From Hyphomonas chukchiensis (GTDB lineage: Bacteria > Pseudomonadota > Alphaproteobacteria > Caulobacterales > Hyphomonadaceae), in contig NZ_AWFG01000001.1 of NCBI RefSeq assembly GCF_000682695.1, positions 248,001-312,000 of the forward strand: a DNA stretch of 64,000 bases, read 5' to 3'. Shown piece after piece: positions 22,740 to 31,480 of this stretch. Position numbers and translations under genes: made by a program. Below the pieces are notes generated by a model. That model had not been told where the DNA came from and did not search any database. It saw nothing but the letters and a program-made list of their open reading frames with translations. Each line of letters opens with the position of its first letter. Positions within the stretch are counted from its first letter, which is position 1.

Positions 22740-23141
22740 CTATTGGTCCTCGATCTTCAGGTCGAGCTGGGAACCGATATCAATGTCGGGTTCCGGTTCG
22801 AATTCATTGGTGATCCGCGTGTCGACATCCGTCTCAGCACCGAGGTCGGCATCGCCCTGCGCTTCAGCTTCAGTATCCGCGCCAGCTGCCGCTTCTGCAT
22901 TTGCCTCGACTTCGGAAATGGGCATGCCTGCCTCTTCGCGTGTTTCAATATCCATCACGTCATCAGGATAGGGCTCGCCGTCAGCCATGATGTCAGCACC
23001 GGTTTCCATTGCCGGCGGCTCGATATCAATCGAGGCATCGGTTGAAGGTGTGGTGGTCGTGTCGATGCCGGAAACCTGCGCATAGGCAGGCATGGCAAGA
23101 AGGGCCACGATGGCGGCAGTTGCGGTGAGTGTGCGTTTCAT
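22740..23141 (-). CDS. Secreted, strongly acidic low-complexity protein
   Basis: A 133-residue product that I do not recognise. A clear signal peptide (MKRTLTATAAIVALLAMPAYA) precedes a mature region made almost only of Asp, Glu, Thr, Ala, Pro, Ile and Met, with very few basic residues and loose repeats such as TEAEAQGDADLGAETDVDT and EPEPDIDIG. It is likely disordered and exported. The ATG at 23141 has GGAG upstream; the longer frame to 23192 lacks support. A terminator follows, so it is probably transcribed alone. Confidence 0.65.
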   Translation of the reverse strand: MKRTLTATAAIVALLAMPAYAQVSGIDTTTTPSTDASIDIEPPAMETGADIMADGEPYPDDVMDIETREEAGMPISEVEANAEAAAGADTEAEAQGDADLGAETDVDTRITNEFEPEPDIDIGSQLDLKIEDQ

Positions 23142-23248
23142 GACGAGGCTCCGTTTGCTGGTCCTGAGCAACTGACGCCCAAGTGACCACAACGGTTCCT
23201 GCCGCCCGGAAAATGCCCCGAAACGGCCGCGTTTCGCCCTTCAGGCGA

Positions 23249-24040
23249 TCAATGCAGCTCGGCTTCCTTGGCAACCGGCCCGCCATTCGTGGCGGCGACG
23301 GTTTCATCATCTTCCGCTTCGATGACGTCTTCTTCCACGTCCTTCTCCACCTTGCGGCGCCCGAGCGGCCCCCGAATATCGGCATGCCGGTCGTACTGCA
23401 TATTGTAATATTCATGCGCTGTGTGGGTCAGCGGTTGCGGGGTCAGGTGCAGGCCATAAGTGCGCAGGCGCTCAACAACTTCGTCGCGCAGGTACATGCC
23501 CGGCAGGGCATCCTGGGTGAAGCCATGGCTCTTCATCCAGTCTCGGACATGCCAGCTGCGCACGGTTCCGGCATCAGAAGGGCGGGCGCCATCGTGCACT
23601 TCCCACATGTAGAGCGTGGCAATGCCGTTGATCACTGCGTCCATCGCATCATCCAGCGCCGCAGCAGGGTCGCGCCCCTGGGCGAGGACTGCGCGCAGGC
23701 TCATCTTGCGCGCTTCGAGTTCCTGATAGGTCGCGCCGACCACTGCAATCGCGTTGCGATTGGCACGGATCATGGTGGAATTGACGCCGTCGAGCTGGGG
23801 ATGGCGGATCGGCAGCAGCGCGTCCGGCCCGGCCTCGTGATTGGCGGCGAGCTGGGCCACTTCCGTCACCATGCGCTGCAGGTTAATGCGCAATTCGTGG
23901 CTGACGCCCTCGAGCGCAGACTTCGCGCCGTCGCGTTCGTCATCACGCACACGCCAGAGCTGCCAGGCGATCAGCAGCGCGGCCGCAATAAGCAGACCGA
24001 GGCCGCCGGTGAAGAAGGTGTAGAAATCCGACTCGCTCAT
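23249..24040 (-). CDS. Membrane-anchored protein of unknown function
   Basis: A 263-residue product that I do not assign. A single N-terminal transmembrane helix (about residues 10-29, GGLGLLIAAALLIAWQLW) is followed by a soluble, mainly helical region (for example SHELRINLQRMVTEVAQLA, NRNAIAVVGATYQELEARK) and a highly charged C-terminal tail (RRKVEKDVEEDVIEAEDDE). The ATG at 24040 is preceded by AAGGGGA; an upstream ATG at 24076 is less likely. It lies 66 bases downstream of mtnP on the same strand. Confidence 0.65.
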   Translation of the reverse strand: MSESDFYTFFTGGLGLLIAAALLIAWQLWRVRDDERDGAKSALEGVSHELRINLQRMVTEVAQLAANHEAGPDALLPIRHPQLDGVNSTMIRANRNAIAVVGATYQELEARKMSLRAVLAQGRDPAAALDDAMDAVINGIATLYMWEVHDGARPSDAGTVRSWHVRDWMKSHGFTQDALPGMYLRDEVVERLRTYGLHLTPQPLTHTAHEYYNMQYDRHADIRGPLGRRKVEKDVEEDVIEAEDDETVAATNGGPVAKEAELH

Positions 24041-24106
24041 TCTGAGGTCCCCTTCAATCGTCCCGCCGCCTCCCAAGGCCAGCCTTTGGTCAATTGAAAG
24101 AAAACC

Positions 24107-24985
24107 TTAACCTTGCAGGGCGCGGCCTGCAATCACCTGAAGTTTCGCGAGCAATTCAGGGTCACGCGCCGATGGCGCCGTGATCAGCGCATAATCGAGG
24201 CATGTATCGATACCGTCCGGAGAGGGTGTACGCTCCGTTCCGCTCAATGTTTCCGCGAGTTTGACGACGGCCTGGCGGGCTAGCGCGCTGTTCTGGCCCA
24301 TGATTTCCAGCACATTGGTCACGCTGACGGCCTCTTCCTCTTCGCGCCAGCAATCATAGTCGGTGACCATGGCGAGCGTGGCATAGGGCAGCTCAGCTTC
24401 GCGCGCGAGCTTGGCTTCGGGCATGGCTGTCATGCCGATGACGTCGCATCCCCACTGGCGATAGAGCCTGGATTCGGCCAGCGACGAGAATTGCGGGCCT
24501 TCCATGGCGAGATAGGTGCCGCCCCGGTGCATTTCCGCGCCAACGGCTGCAGCGGCATCGGCCGCGAGCGCGGACAGTCGGGAGCATACAGGGCGCGCCA
24601 TGGAGACATGCGCGACCATTCCCGGACCAAAGAAGGTGGATTCCCGGGCCACTGTGCGGTCGATGAACTGGTCCACGGCGACGAAATGGCCCGGAACGTA
24701 TTGTTCCTTCAGGCTGCCGCAGGCCGAAATGGAGAGGACATCGGTCACGCCGGCGGCCTTCAGCGCCGCTATATTGGCGCGGTAGGGCACGCCTGTCGGT
24801 GTGAGCCGGTGGCCCTTGCCATGACGCGGCAGAAAGACAAGTTCGACATCGCCGATACGGCCCCGCACCAGCGTATCAGACGGCGCGCCCCAGGGCGTCT
24901 CAACCGTCTCTTCGCGGCGGTCCTGAAGGCCATCGATCTCATAGAGGCCAGAGCCGCCGATTATGCCGAGTGTCCATTGGGTCAT
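24107..24985 (-). CDS. mtnP: S-methyl-5'-thioadenosine phosphorylase
   Basis: Cleaves methylthioadenosine with phosphate to adenine and methylthioribose 1-phosphate in polyamine/methionine salvage. The 292-residue protein has the purine phosphorylase family-2 pattern: GIIGGSGLY near the start, the phosphate-site RHGKGH, GVPYRANIAALKAAGV, SACGSLKE, YLAMEGPQFSS and IGMTAMPEAKLAREAELPYA, and VTDYDCW near the C terminus. The start codon overlaps the stop of the upstream GNAT gene (ATGA), so translation is probably coupled. Confidence 0.93.
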   Translation of the reverse strand: MTQWTLGIIGGSGLYEIDGLQDRREETVETPWGAPSDTLVRGRIGDVELVFLPRHGKGHRLTPTGVPYRANIAALKAAGVTDVLSISACGSLKEQYVPGHFVAVDQFIDRTVARESTFFGPGMVAHVSMARPVCSRLSALAADAAAAVGAEMHRGGTYLAMEGPQFSSLAESRLYRQWGCDVIGMTAMPEAKLAREAELPYATLAMVTDYDCWREEEEAVSVTNVLEIMGQNSALARQAVVKLAETLSGTERTPSPDGIDTCLDYALITAPSARDPELLAKLQVIAGRALQG

Positions 24986-25491
24986 GTATCAGTCCTGAAA
25001 ATCTTGCGCATGCCGAAAGGCGGCGGGGAAAGCGGGTTGGGTGTCGTCAGCACAACATCATCTGCGGGCCTGTAATCAAGCGCCTGATAGAACACGATCA
25101 GGCGAGGCTGATCCGCCCTGATGGCCAGCTGCGCACCTTCAGCCTTTCGCGCACGGCCCATGCGTTCCAGTTCATCAAGGATGACGGCGCCAAACCCGCG
25201 CTTCTGAAAGCCCGGTAGCACACCGATCCGCTTGATCTCGATCCAGCTTCCCTGCCCGCCGGGCCCCGGAACGGGCACAAACCGGCCCGAGCCGATCGGT
25301 TCACCGTCGACTTCAAGAATAACCCCGCCGCCCTTGGCAAGCTGGGCAGAAACGCTTTCCGGCGTTTCGCGAAAGACGGTGGATTCGGCGCTGACACGGC
25401 CGGTCCAGATGCGGCGCGTCAGGGCCTCCATCAAAAAGCCGTCCGCCACGGTCGCGTGGCGGACGGCTAAATTGTGGGCCTTTGCAGGCAA
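24982..25491 (-). CDS. GNAT-family N-acetyltransferase
   Basis: A 169-residue product with the GNAT fold: strand/helix 1 LAVRHATVADGFLMEALTRR, central beta strands (GGGVILEVDGEPIGSGRF), the acetyl-CoA pyrophosphate loop in IGVLPGFQKRGFGAVILDEL, and the C-terminal LIVFYQALDYRPADD. The substrate is unknown. Strand 1 lies upstream of the only nearby ATG (25431), so I place the start at TTG 25491, six bases after the petC stop. A perfect terminator-like hairpin (25437-25468) falls inside this 5' coding part. It overlaps mtnP by four bases. A start at ATG 25431 would remove the first strand and is less likely. Confidence 0.72.
   Translation of the reverse strand: MPAKAHNLAVRHATVADGFLMEALTRRIWTGRVSAESTVFRETPESVSAQLAKGGGVILEVDGEPIGSGRFVPVPGPGGQGSWIEIKRIGVLPGFQKRGFGAVILDELERMGRARKAEGAQLAIRADQPRLIVFYQALDYRPADDVVLTTPNPLSPPPFGMRKIFRTDT
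25433..25468 (-). terminator. Strong terminator-like hairpin after petC, inside the next gene
   Basis: Perfect 14-bp stem AGCCGTCCGCCACG / CGTGGCGGACGGCT with a 4-base loop. Read on the minus strand it is followed by a TTTTT run that overlaps the stem edge, so it is oriented to end petABC transcription. It lies within the coding frame of the GNAT gene. Confidence 0.8.
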
Positions 25492-25496
25492 GGCGC

Positions 25497-26540
25497 CTAG
25501 TGCTCGACCTTGCGCCAGATGCGCTTGTACGAGAACCAAAGGAGGACCGACAGAATGCCCAGATAGATCATGACCGGCAGGCCAAGCGACTTGCGGGTGA
25601 TCTGCTTCGGCTCGCTGGCCCATGCCAGGAACTGGGCTACGTCATGGGCCATCTGTTCCGTTGTCGCCTCGGTGCCATCCGCGAAGGTGACGCGTCCGGG
25701 GGTCAGCTGAGGCCCCATGGCGAGGAAACCGCCGGGAGGTGACCGGCGCGGATCGCCGATATATTGCGGGGTCGTGTCGCCCGCCATGTAGGGATTGTAG
25801 TACTGGCCAGCAGGCTGGATCAGCAGGCCGGCATCGCCGTGCTCGCCTTCAGCCGCTTCATGACCTGCAATATCGACCTTCGACATGTCGATGATCGTCT
25901 GCATTTCGGCAGGCGTCGACACTTCAGCGACGTCGTCGCTTGGATCATCCGGCGTGCCATTGTCCGACGCAGGGGTCGTCACGGCGGCCGGTGTCACTTC
26001 ACGCGTGCTGATCGCATCTTCATGCGGGTAGCCGGAGAGAAGGCTGTAAACATAGCTGGCGCCGCCATGACGGGCCTTCACGATAACCGACAGATCCGGA
26101 GGCGCCGCACCATTGTTCGCGGCGCGGGCAGCGTTCACGTTGGCGTAAGGCGAGCGGAACTGGTCGGCCGGCATTGCAGGGCGGAAATCATAGTCACCGA
26201 CTTCATTCGGAGTCGGGCTCTGGATTTCAACATCGGCAGCAAGCGCTTTGACGAACGGGTTGTCGTTCGGATTCGGATAGTCCGGATCGTAGAACGGGCC
26301 GCCGGGCTCACCCAGGTTGCGATAGCTCATCAGCTTCATCGAGTGGCAGGACGAGCAGACTTCCCGGTAGACCTGATAGCCACGTTGAAGGGACGGCATG
26401 TCGAACTGGCCGGTAATGCCATCGAATGGCCAGCCACCCTCAGGTTCATGCGGGTGGGCTGCGGCGCCGCCTTCGGCATGCGCCATGGCTGCGAGGCTAA
26501 GACCGGCAAGACCGGCAGCGAGGATGCGGAACGCTTTCAT
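25497..26540 (-). CDS. petC: Cytochrome c1 of the bc1 complex
   Basis: Periplasm-facing heme subunit that passes electrons from the Rieske centre to cytochrome c. The 347-residue protein has a cleavable signal (AMAHAEGG), the heme motif CSSCH (Cys62, Cys65, His66), GGPFYDPDYPNPNDNPFVKAL, the axial Met275 in GGFLAMGPQL, and a C-terminal anchor (MIYLGILSVLLWFSYKRIWR). Between SGYPHED and QYYNPY there are about 75 residues where the family usually has a short loop, so an insertion of roughly 60 acidic residues is present. Third gene of petABC; 19 bases after petB. Confidence 0.95.
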   Translation of the reverse strand: MKAFRILAAGLAGLSLAAMAHAEGGAAAHPHEPEGGWPFDGITGQFDMPSLQRGYQVYREVCSSCHSMKLMSYRNLGEPGGPFYDPDYPNPNDNPFVKALAADVEIQSPTPNEVGDYDFRPAMPADQFRSPYANVNAARAANNGAAPPDLSVIVKARHGGASYVYSLLSGYPHEDAISTREVTPAAVTTPASDNGTPDDPSDDVAEVSTPAEMQTIIDMSKVDIAGHEAAEGEHGDAGLLIQPAGQYYNPYMAGDTTPQYIGDPRRSPPGGFLAMGPQLTPGRVTFADGTEATTEQMAHDVAQFLAWASEPKQITRKSLGLPVMIYLGILSVLLWFSYKRIWRKVEH

Positions 26541-26559
26541 GGAATTCCCTCGAGGCTCC

Positions 26560-28020
26560 CTATTCGGCCGGAACGGCGGTGGCTGTCGACGCCTTGTGGC
26601 GCTTGAGCACGGATTTATGGATGGATTCCGGCAGTTCCTTCGGCTTCTCGGACAGACCGATAAAGAAGAGCATGAAGAAAAAGCCGAAGTAGCAGATCGT
26701 CAGAATCAGTGAGAGCTGGGCGAACTGGAAAGTCGGCGCGGCAACGGCGGCCAAGGAAGGGTTGGCATCTTCCGGCAGGCTTTCCATGAAGCGCTTGGCA
26801 TCAAGATAGGCTTCGCCGCCACCCTTGTATTCGCTGGTCGCTTCCTGACCGTTCTCCGTATAGCTCACAACGAGGACTTTCTCGCCCTGAAGCGCCGGGA
26901 TCACAGCTGCGTCAGGCGCTTTCGCACCGCACCAGCCGAGCAGAAGGCAGACCACGACAAAACCGAAGAAGAACTGGCGCGCGACCGGGCGGTAACGCAT
27001 CGACTTCACTTTCGACGTGTCGAGCCATGGCAGCACGAACAGGATGGCGATGGCCGCGAACATGAAGATCACGCCGAGCAGCTTGGCCGGGATCGGGCCG
27101 AGATCGAACGTGATGGCGCGCAGGATGGCGTAGAATGGCAACATGTACCATTCGGGCACGATGTGCGCCGGCGTGACCAGCGGGTTGGCCTCAATGGCCT
27201 GGTCGGCATGGCCGAGCGCGTTCGGGGCGTAGAAGACGAAGGCCGCGAAAAGGATCAGGTAGAGCACAATCGCGAAGCCGTCCTTGATCGTGTAATAGGG
27301 GTGGAACGGCACGGTGTCCTTTTCCACGTCCTGCACTTCAACGCCGGTCGGGTTGTTGTTGCCTGGCACGTGAAGCGCCCAGATGTGCAGGATCACGACA
27401 GCGGCGATCATGAATGGCAGCAGGTAGTGCAGCGAGAAGAAGCGCTGGAGCGTCTGGTTGCCGATCGACGGCCCGCCGAGGATCCATGTCTGAAGGCTTT
27501 CACCGATCAGCGGGATGGCGCCGAACAGCGACGTGATCACGTTGGCGCCGTGATAGGACATCTGGCCCCATGGCAGCATGTAGCCGAGGAAGGCCGTAGC
27601 GATCATGAGCAGGAAGATGACACAGCCGAGAATCCAGAGGATTTCGCGTGGCGCCTTGTACGACCCGTAATAGAGGCCGCGGAACATGTGGATATAGACG
27701 GCGAAGAAGAACATCGAAGCGCCGTTGGAATGGATATAGCGGAGCAGCCAGCCAAACGGCACGTCGCGCATGATGCGCTCGACCGAGGCGAAGGCGCCGT
27801 TGACGTTCGGCTCGTAGTGCATCGCCAGGATGACACCTGTCAGGATCTGGACGACGAGGCAGATCGCGAGGATGCCGCCGAACGTGTACCAGTAGTTCAG
27901 GTTTTTCGGCGTCGGGAACGTGATCGCCGTATCATTCGCAAAGCGGATGATGGGCAGGCGCTTGTCGAGCCATTTTTCGAAGCCGGTATTGGGCGTGTAG
28001 GATGATTCATGTCCGCTCAT
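26560..28020 (-). CDS. petB: Cytochrome b of the bc1 complex
   Basis: Quinol-oxidising core subunit with eight transmembrane helices and two b hemes. The 486-residue product shows the heme-ligand helices ([20 protein letters not shown] and [22 protein letters not shown]), the Qo-site PEWY in [21 protein letters not shown], and [15 protein letters not shown]. It is longer than usual because of a soluble stretch of about 50 residues ([18 protein letters not shown] and following) before the last helix. It lies 15 bases after petA and 19 before petC. Confidence 0.97.
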   Translation of the reverse strand: MSGHESSYTPNTGFEKWLDKRLPIIRFANDTAITFPTPKNLNYWYTFGGILAICLVVQILTGVILAMHYEPNVNGAFASVERIMRDVPFGWLLRYIHSNGASMFFFAVYIHMFRGLYYGSYKAPREILWILGCVIFLLMIATAFLGYMLPWGQMSYHGANVITSLFGAIPLIGESLQTWILGGPSIGNQTLQRFFSLHYLLPFMIAAVVILHIWALHVPGNNNPTGVEVQDVEKDTVPFHPYYTIKDGFAIVLYLILFAAFVFYAPNALGHADQAIEANPLVTPAHIVPEWYMLPFYAILRAITFDLGPIPAKLLGVIFMFAAIAILFVLPWLDTSKVKSMRYRPVARQFFFGFVVVCLLLGWCGAKAPDAAVIPALQGEKVLVVSYTENGQEATSEYKGGGEAYLDAKRFMESLPEDANPSLAAVAAPTFQFAQLSLILTICYFGFFFMLFFIGLSEKPKELPESIHKSVLKRHKASTATAVPAE

Positions 28021-28035
28021 CAGAGATATCCTTCC

Positions 28036-28608
28036 TTAGAGGGAAATGTTGACTACGGTTGCCGACACATACGTGTAGTTCGGAACCGGGAGATTCGACG
28101 GGGCCGGGCCTTTGCGGATGCGGCCGGATGTATCGTATTGCGAGCCGTGGCACGGGCAGTACCAGCCGCCATATTCGCCGGTGTTGCCCTGTGCAGGGCC
28201 GACAGGCACGCAGCCGAGGTGGGTACAGGCACCAGACGTGATCAGGATCGCGCGGTTAAGCTTGCCGTCCTGCATCGGGCGCAAGCGCTCGTCATCGGTT
28301 TGAGGGTCGCGCAGCGTGGCAATGTTGACGTTCTCGGCGGCAGTGATCTCTGCCGGCGTACGGTGACGGATGAAGAAAGGCTTGCCGCCGATCAGGACGC
28401 GGATTTCGCTGCCCAGCGGCACTTTGGAGATATCGACATCCAGGGCCGACGCGGCGCGCGTATCGGCAGCGGGGTTCCACTGGTCGACAGCTGCGATCGC
28501 GAAGCAGGCGGCGCCACCAAATGCCACGGCGCCGGTGGCGATATGGATAAAGTTGCGGCGATCTTCATCGACGGCTTCGTCATGGGAATGTGCAGTTTGA
28601 TCAGTCAC
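28036..28608 (-). CDS. petA: Rieske iron-sulfur subunit of the bc1 complex
   Basis: [2Fe-2S] protein of the bc1 complex. The cluster ligands are in CTHLGC and CPCHGS. The N terminus has a Tat-like twin-arginine ([15 protein letters not shown]) that doubles as membrane anchor. The start is GTG at 28608 (190 residues), with AAGGACGGG upstream. The frame extends to ATG 28689, but that part overlaps the divergent promoter region with hemF and lacks family character. First gene of petABC. Confidence 0.93.
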   Translation of the reverse strand: MTDQTAHSHDEAVDEDRRNFIHIATGAVAFGGAACFAIAAVDQWNPAADTRAASALDVDISKVPLGSEIRVLIGGKPFFIRHRTPAEITAAENVNIATLRDPQTDDERLRPMQDGKLNRAILITSGACTHLGCVPVGPAQGNTGEYGGWYCPCHGSQYDTSGRIRKGPAPSNLPVPNYTYVSATVVNISL

Positions 28609-28792
28609 GCTGTACCCGTCCTTCAAGGCAGAATCTTGGCCCCGTATTACACAAGCCTCCCTCCCCTGCCCATTGCGGCAAGGCGACACGGGAAGCCCGG
28701 TAAAACACTTATCCGACGCGCGTTATCCTGACTTGTGGCCTGTGACAACAGCGCGCTTGTCGCAGGAGCGCCAACAGCGCATCAAAAGCAGC

Positions 28793-29677
28793 ATGACCGA
28801 TCCTGATCTGAATGCCCGCAAGACCCGTGCAAGCGCATGGTTCAAATCCCTCCAGGAGGACATCTGCGCCCGGTTTGAAGCGCTTGAAGATGCGGCTGCC
28901 CCGCCCCTCTATAAAGGCCCTGCAGGCCGGTTCGACCTGACCGAATGGTCGCGAGGCGACGGCAGCGAAGACCTCGGCGGCGGCCGCATGGGCCTGATGC
29001 GCGGCCGGGTGTTCGAGAAGGTCGGCGTCCATTTTTCCCTTGTACACGGGACTTTTTCGGAAGCTTTCGCCGCCCAGATCCCCGGCGCAGACCAATCGGA
29101 CGGCCAGTTCTGGGCCAGCGGCATCAGCCTGATCGCCCACCCGCGCAACCCGCATGTGCCCGCCGCACACATGAACACGCGCATGCTGGTCACCAGTGAC
29201 AGCTGGTTCGGCGGCGGCGGCGACCTTAATCCCCTGCTCGATTACCAGCGCAATCAGGCCTTTGAAGATTCTGTGGATTTCCATGCCGCGATGAAGGCCG
29301 CGTGCGATTCGTATGACGGCGCAGATTTTGTCGCCATGCGCGATCATTGTGATTCCTACTTCCATCTCGCCCATCGCAACGAACCGCGCGGCACGGGCGG
29401 AATTTTCTACGACCGGTTCAATTCGGGCGACTGGGAAGGCGATTTCGCATTCACGCAGGAGGTCGGTCGCCAGTTCGCCGATATCTATCCGAAACTGGTC
29501 GCCCGCCGCATGAACCGGCCCTGGAGCGAAGCCGAGCGCGAGGAGCAGCTGATCCAGCGCGGGCGCTATGTCGAGTTCAACCTGCTCTATGACCGGGGCA
29601 CGACATTCGGCCTGAAAACGGGCGGCAATGTCACCAGCATTCTCTCCAGCATGCCGCCCGTGGTGAAATGGCCCTAG
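28793..29677 (+). CDS. hemF: Oxygen-dependent coproporphyrinogen III oxidase
   Basis: Decarboxylates coproporphyrinogen III to protoporphyrinogen IX with O2 in heme synthesis. The 294-residue protein has the HemF motifs [80 protein letters not shown] and the C-terminal [11 protein letters not shown]. The start is ATG 28793; a frame from 28673 adds 40 unrelated residues that overlap the divergent petA region. It is followed by tspO on the same strand. Confidence 0.96.
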   Translation: MTDPDLNARKTRASAWFKSLQEDICARFEALEDAAAPPLYKGPAGRFDLTEWSRGDGSEDLGGGRMGLMRGRVFEKVGVHFSLVHGTFSEAFAAQIPGADQSDGQFWASGISLIAHPRNPHVPAAHMNTRMLVTSDSWFGGGGDLNPLLDYQRNQAFEDSVDFHAAMKAACDSYDGADFVAMRDHCDSYFHLAHRNEPRGTGGIFYDRFNSGDWEGDFAFTQEVGRQFADIYPKLVARRMNRPWSEAEREEQLIQRGRYVEFNLLYDRGTTFGLKTGGNVTSILSSMPPVVKWP

Positions 29678-29772
29678 GCCATTCCTGCCCTGCGCAGTGC
29701 AGTATGGCGAAATAATCCCTGTTTTCAACGATCTGTCATGACGGAGGGCCATTAGGCGCGTACAATCACCCT

Positions 29773-30273
29773 ATGGTGGTGGTACGCGAATATCCCTTTC
29801 CGTGGGCAAGCGGGGTTCTGGTCGTGGCCAGCGCCCTGGTCGCGTGCGGCCTTGGCCTGATGGTGGTCGGCGGCGGATCGCTGGATTGGTATGCGAGCCT
29901 CGCAAAGCCGCCTTTGGTGCCGTCTGGCCCTGCCGTGATGACCGCCTGGCCTGTCGCACTGATTACAGTTGTGGCGGGCGCACTCATGGTTTCGAAGGCG
30001 GCTGGCAGCTTTCGGGCGGCGAGCAGCGCGCTCGGCCTTTATTTCATGCTTCTCGGCCTGGGAATGGTCTGGAATCTCGCCTTTTTCGGGCTTGAAGATA
30101 CAGGCCTTGCCTTCTGCATCATGGCCAGCCTGCTTCTGATGGCCTTTGCCATGGTGCGCGAGTTTGACCGGCATTCGCGGACAGCGGCCCTGATCCAGCT
30201 GCCTTATCTGGGTTGGCTGCTGTTCGCGTCCTACATGACCGCGTCGCTCTGGGGCGTTAATCCGGGCGCTTGA
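29773..30273 (+). CDS. tspO: TspO/MBR-family membrane protein
   Basis: Five-helix inner- or outer-membrane protein of the translocator/benzodiazepine-receptor family that binds porphyrins and sterols. The 166-residue product shows family hallmarks: DWYASLAKPPLVP after helix 1, MTAWPVALITVVAGALMV, MVWNLAFFGLEDTGLAF (the WN..FFG motif), and PYLGWLLFASYMTASLWGVNPG at the end. It is somewhat divergent from Rhodobacter TspO in the loop after helix 1. Placement 95 bases after hemF fits a tetrapyrrole-linked role. Its 3' end overlaps the convergent cca gene by 17 bases. Confidence 0.8.
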   Translation: MVVVREYPFPWASGVLVVASALVACGLGLMVVGGGSLDWYASLAKPPLVPSGPAVMTAWPVALITVVAGALMVSKAAGSFRAASSALGLYFMLLGLGMVWNLAFFGLEDTGLAFCIMASLLLMAFAMVREFDRHSRTAALIQLPYLGWLLFASYMTASLWGVNPGA

Positions 30274-31480
30274 GCAGGGCGAGCAATTTTGTGCGGCCCA
30301 TCGTGAAATCACTATCGATCCAGGCCGCTTCTGCCACGCGGAGGGCCTGACCAATCTCTGGGCCGCTAAGCCCGGCCGCCAAGGCGTCATCGCCCCCGAC
30401 AGGAAAGACAGGCCGGTTCCAGCCGTCAATCATTGCGAGACGCGCAAATAGCCCCTCTGTTCGTTCCGTCTGGGCTGCCTCAAGGACGGCGCGATCCGCC
30501 ACGGCTTCAGCGCCATAGGCATAGATCGCCGCATGCAGGTCCTGCGGGGCGAGGCCCTCGACATGATCCATGCCGGCGCTGGCCCAGGCCGACAGGCGCC
30601 TGTGTTCCTCATTCGAAAGCTTCAGGCGCGCAGCCATTGCATCCACTTCCCGTCCGCGCCGGGGCAAGAGCGCCATGACACGCCGCATCGGGTCGGTGCT
30701 GAGGCCGGCCCGCTTCTCTGCCTCGCGCAGTGCTACGAGGCCGCCCGCCTCGGTGCCCGGCAGCACCTGGTCCAGCACGCCCGATTCCTCCATGGCCAGC
30801 ACGGCCGCTGATGGATCCGGCGCGCTGAGCAGCTTTTTCAGCTCTTTCCAGATACGCTCGGCCGCAATCTTCTCGAGGCCCTGCATCTGGCGCGCGCAGG
30901 CCGCGAGCCCTTCCGGGTCAATCGTTTCGCCATACCAGGCGTTGAAGCGGAAGAAGCGCAGGATCCGCAGATAATCCTCGCGCAGGCGCTCATCGGCATT
31001 GCCAATGAAAATGACACGGCCCGAGACGGCATCGGCCACGCCTTCGGCAATCGGTTCAAAAACCCGGCCACTCAGATCGGCATAAAGGGCATTCAGGCGA
31101 AAATCACGGCGCGCGGCGTCTTCTGCCCAATCCTCGGTGAAGGCAACGACCGCCCGGCGCCCGTCCGTCTCGACATCGCGGCGCAGCGTGGTGATCTCGA
31201 AGGGGCGGCCCTTGTAGATGGCCGTGATCGTGCCATGATCGATGCCCGTGGGCAGGGCGCGGAGGCCCGCCGCTTCCAGCGCCGCCATCGTGGCCTTCGG
31301 CTCAAGCTGCGTGGCAATATCGATATCGTCGTCGTCCTGCGTGGTGCCGCGAAACACGTTGCGTACGCAGCCCCCAACAAAGCGCGAGCCGCCGGGACGC
31401 GCGGCTTCGAGCGCCGCCATAACGGCCTGCGTCCCCTCCCCGCTCAGCCAGGATGGCGAAATCGGGTCAATCGGGGTCAT
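30257..31480 (-). CDS. cca: CCA-adding tRNA nucleotidyltransferase / poly(A) polymerase family
   Basis: Adds or repairs the 3' CCA of tRNAs. The 407-residue protein has the class II nucleotidyltransferase motif SRFVGGCVRNVF, the metal-binding DDDDIDIATQ, the RRDFRLNALYADLSG motif, and ERLREDYLRILRFFRFNAWYG with the helical C-terminal body. Without a biochemical test it could also be an A-adding or poly(A) polymerase enzyme. Start ATG 31480 (MTPIDPISP) overlaps the end of the preceding DUF6111 gene by 14 bases. Last gene of the DUF1285-NUDIX-DUF6111-cca set, an order common in alphaproteobacteria. Confidence 0.92.
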   Translation of the reverse strand: MTPIDPISPSWLSGEGTQAVMAALEAARPGGSRFVGGCVRNVFRGTTQDDDDIDIATQLEPKATMAALEAAGLRALPTGIDHGTITAIYKGRPFEITTLRRDVETDGRRAVVAFTEDWAEDAARRDFRLNALYADLSGRVFEPIAEGVADAVSGRVIFIGNADERLREDYLRILRFFRFNAWYGETIDPEGLAACARQMQGLEKIAAERIWKELKKLLSAPDPSAAVLAMEESGVLDQVLPGTEAGGLVALREAEKRAGLSTDPMRRVMALLPRRGREVDAMAARLKLSNEEHRRLSAWASAGMDHVEGLAPQDLHAAIYAYGAEAVADRAVLEAAQTERTEGLFARLAMIDGWNRPVFPVGGDDALAAGLSGPEIGQALRVAEAAWIDSDFTMGRTKLLALLKRPD

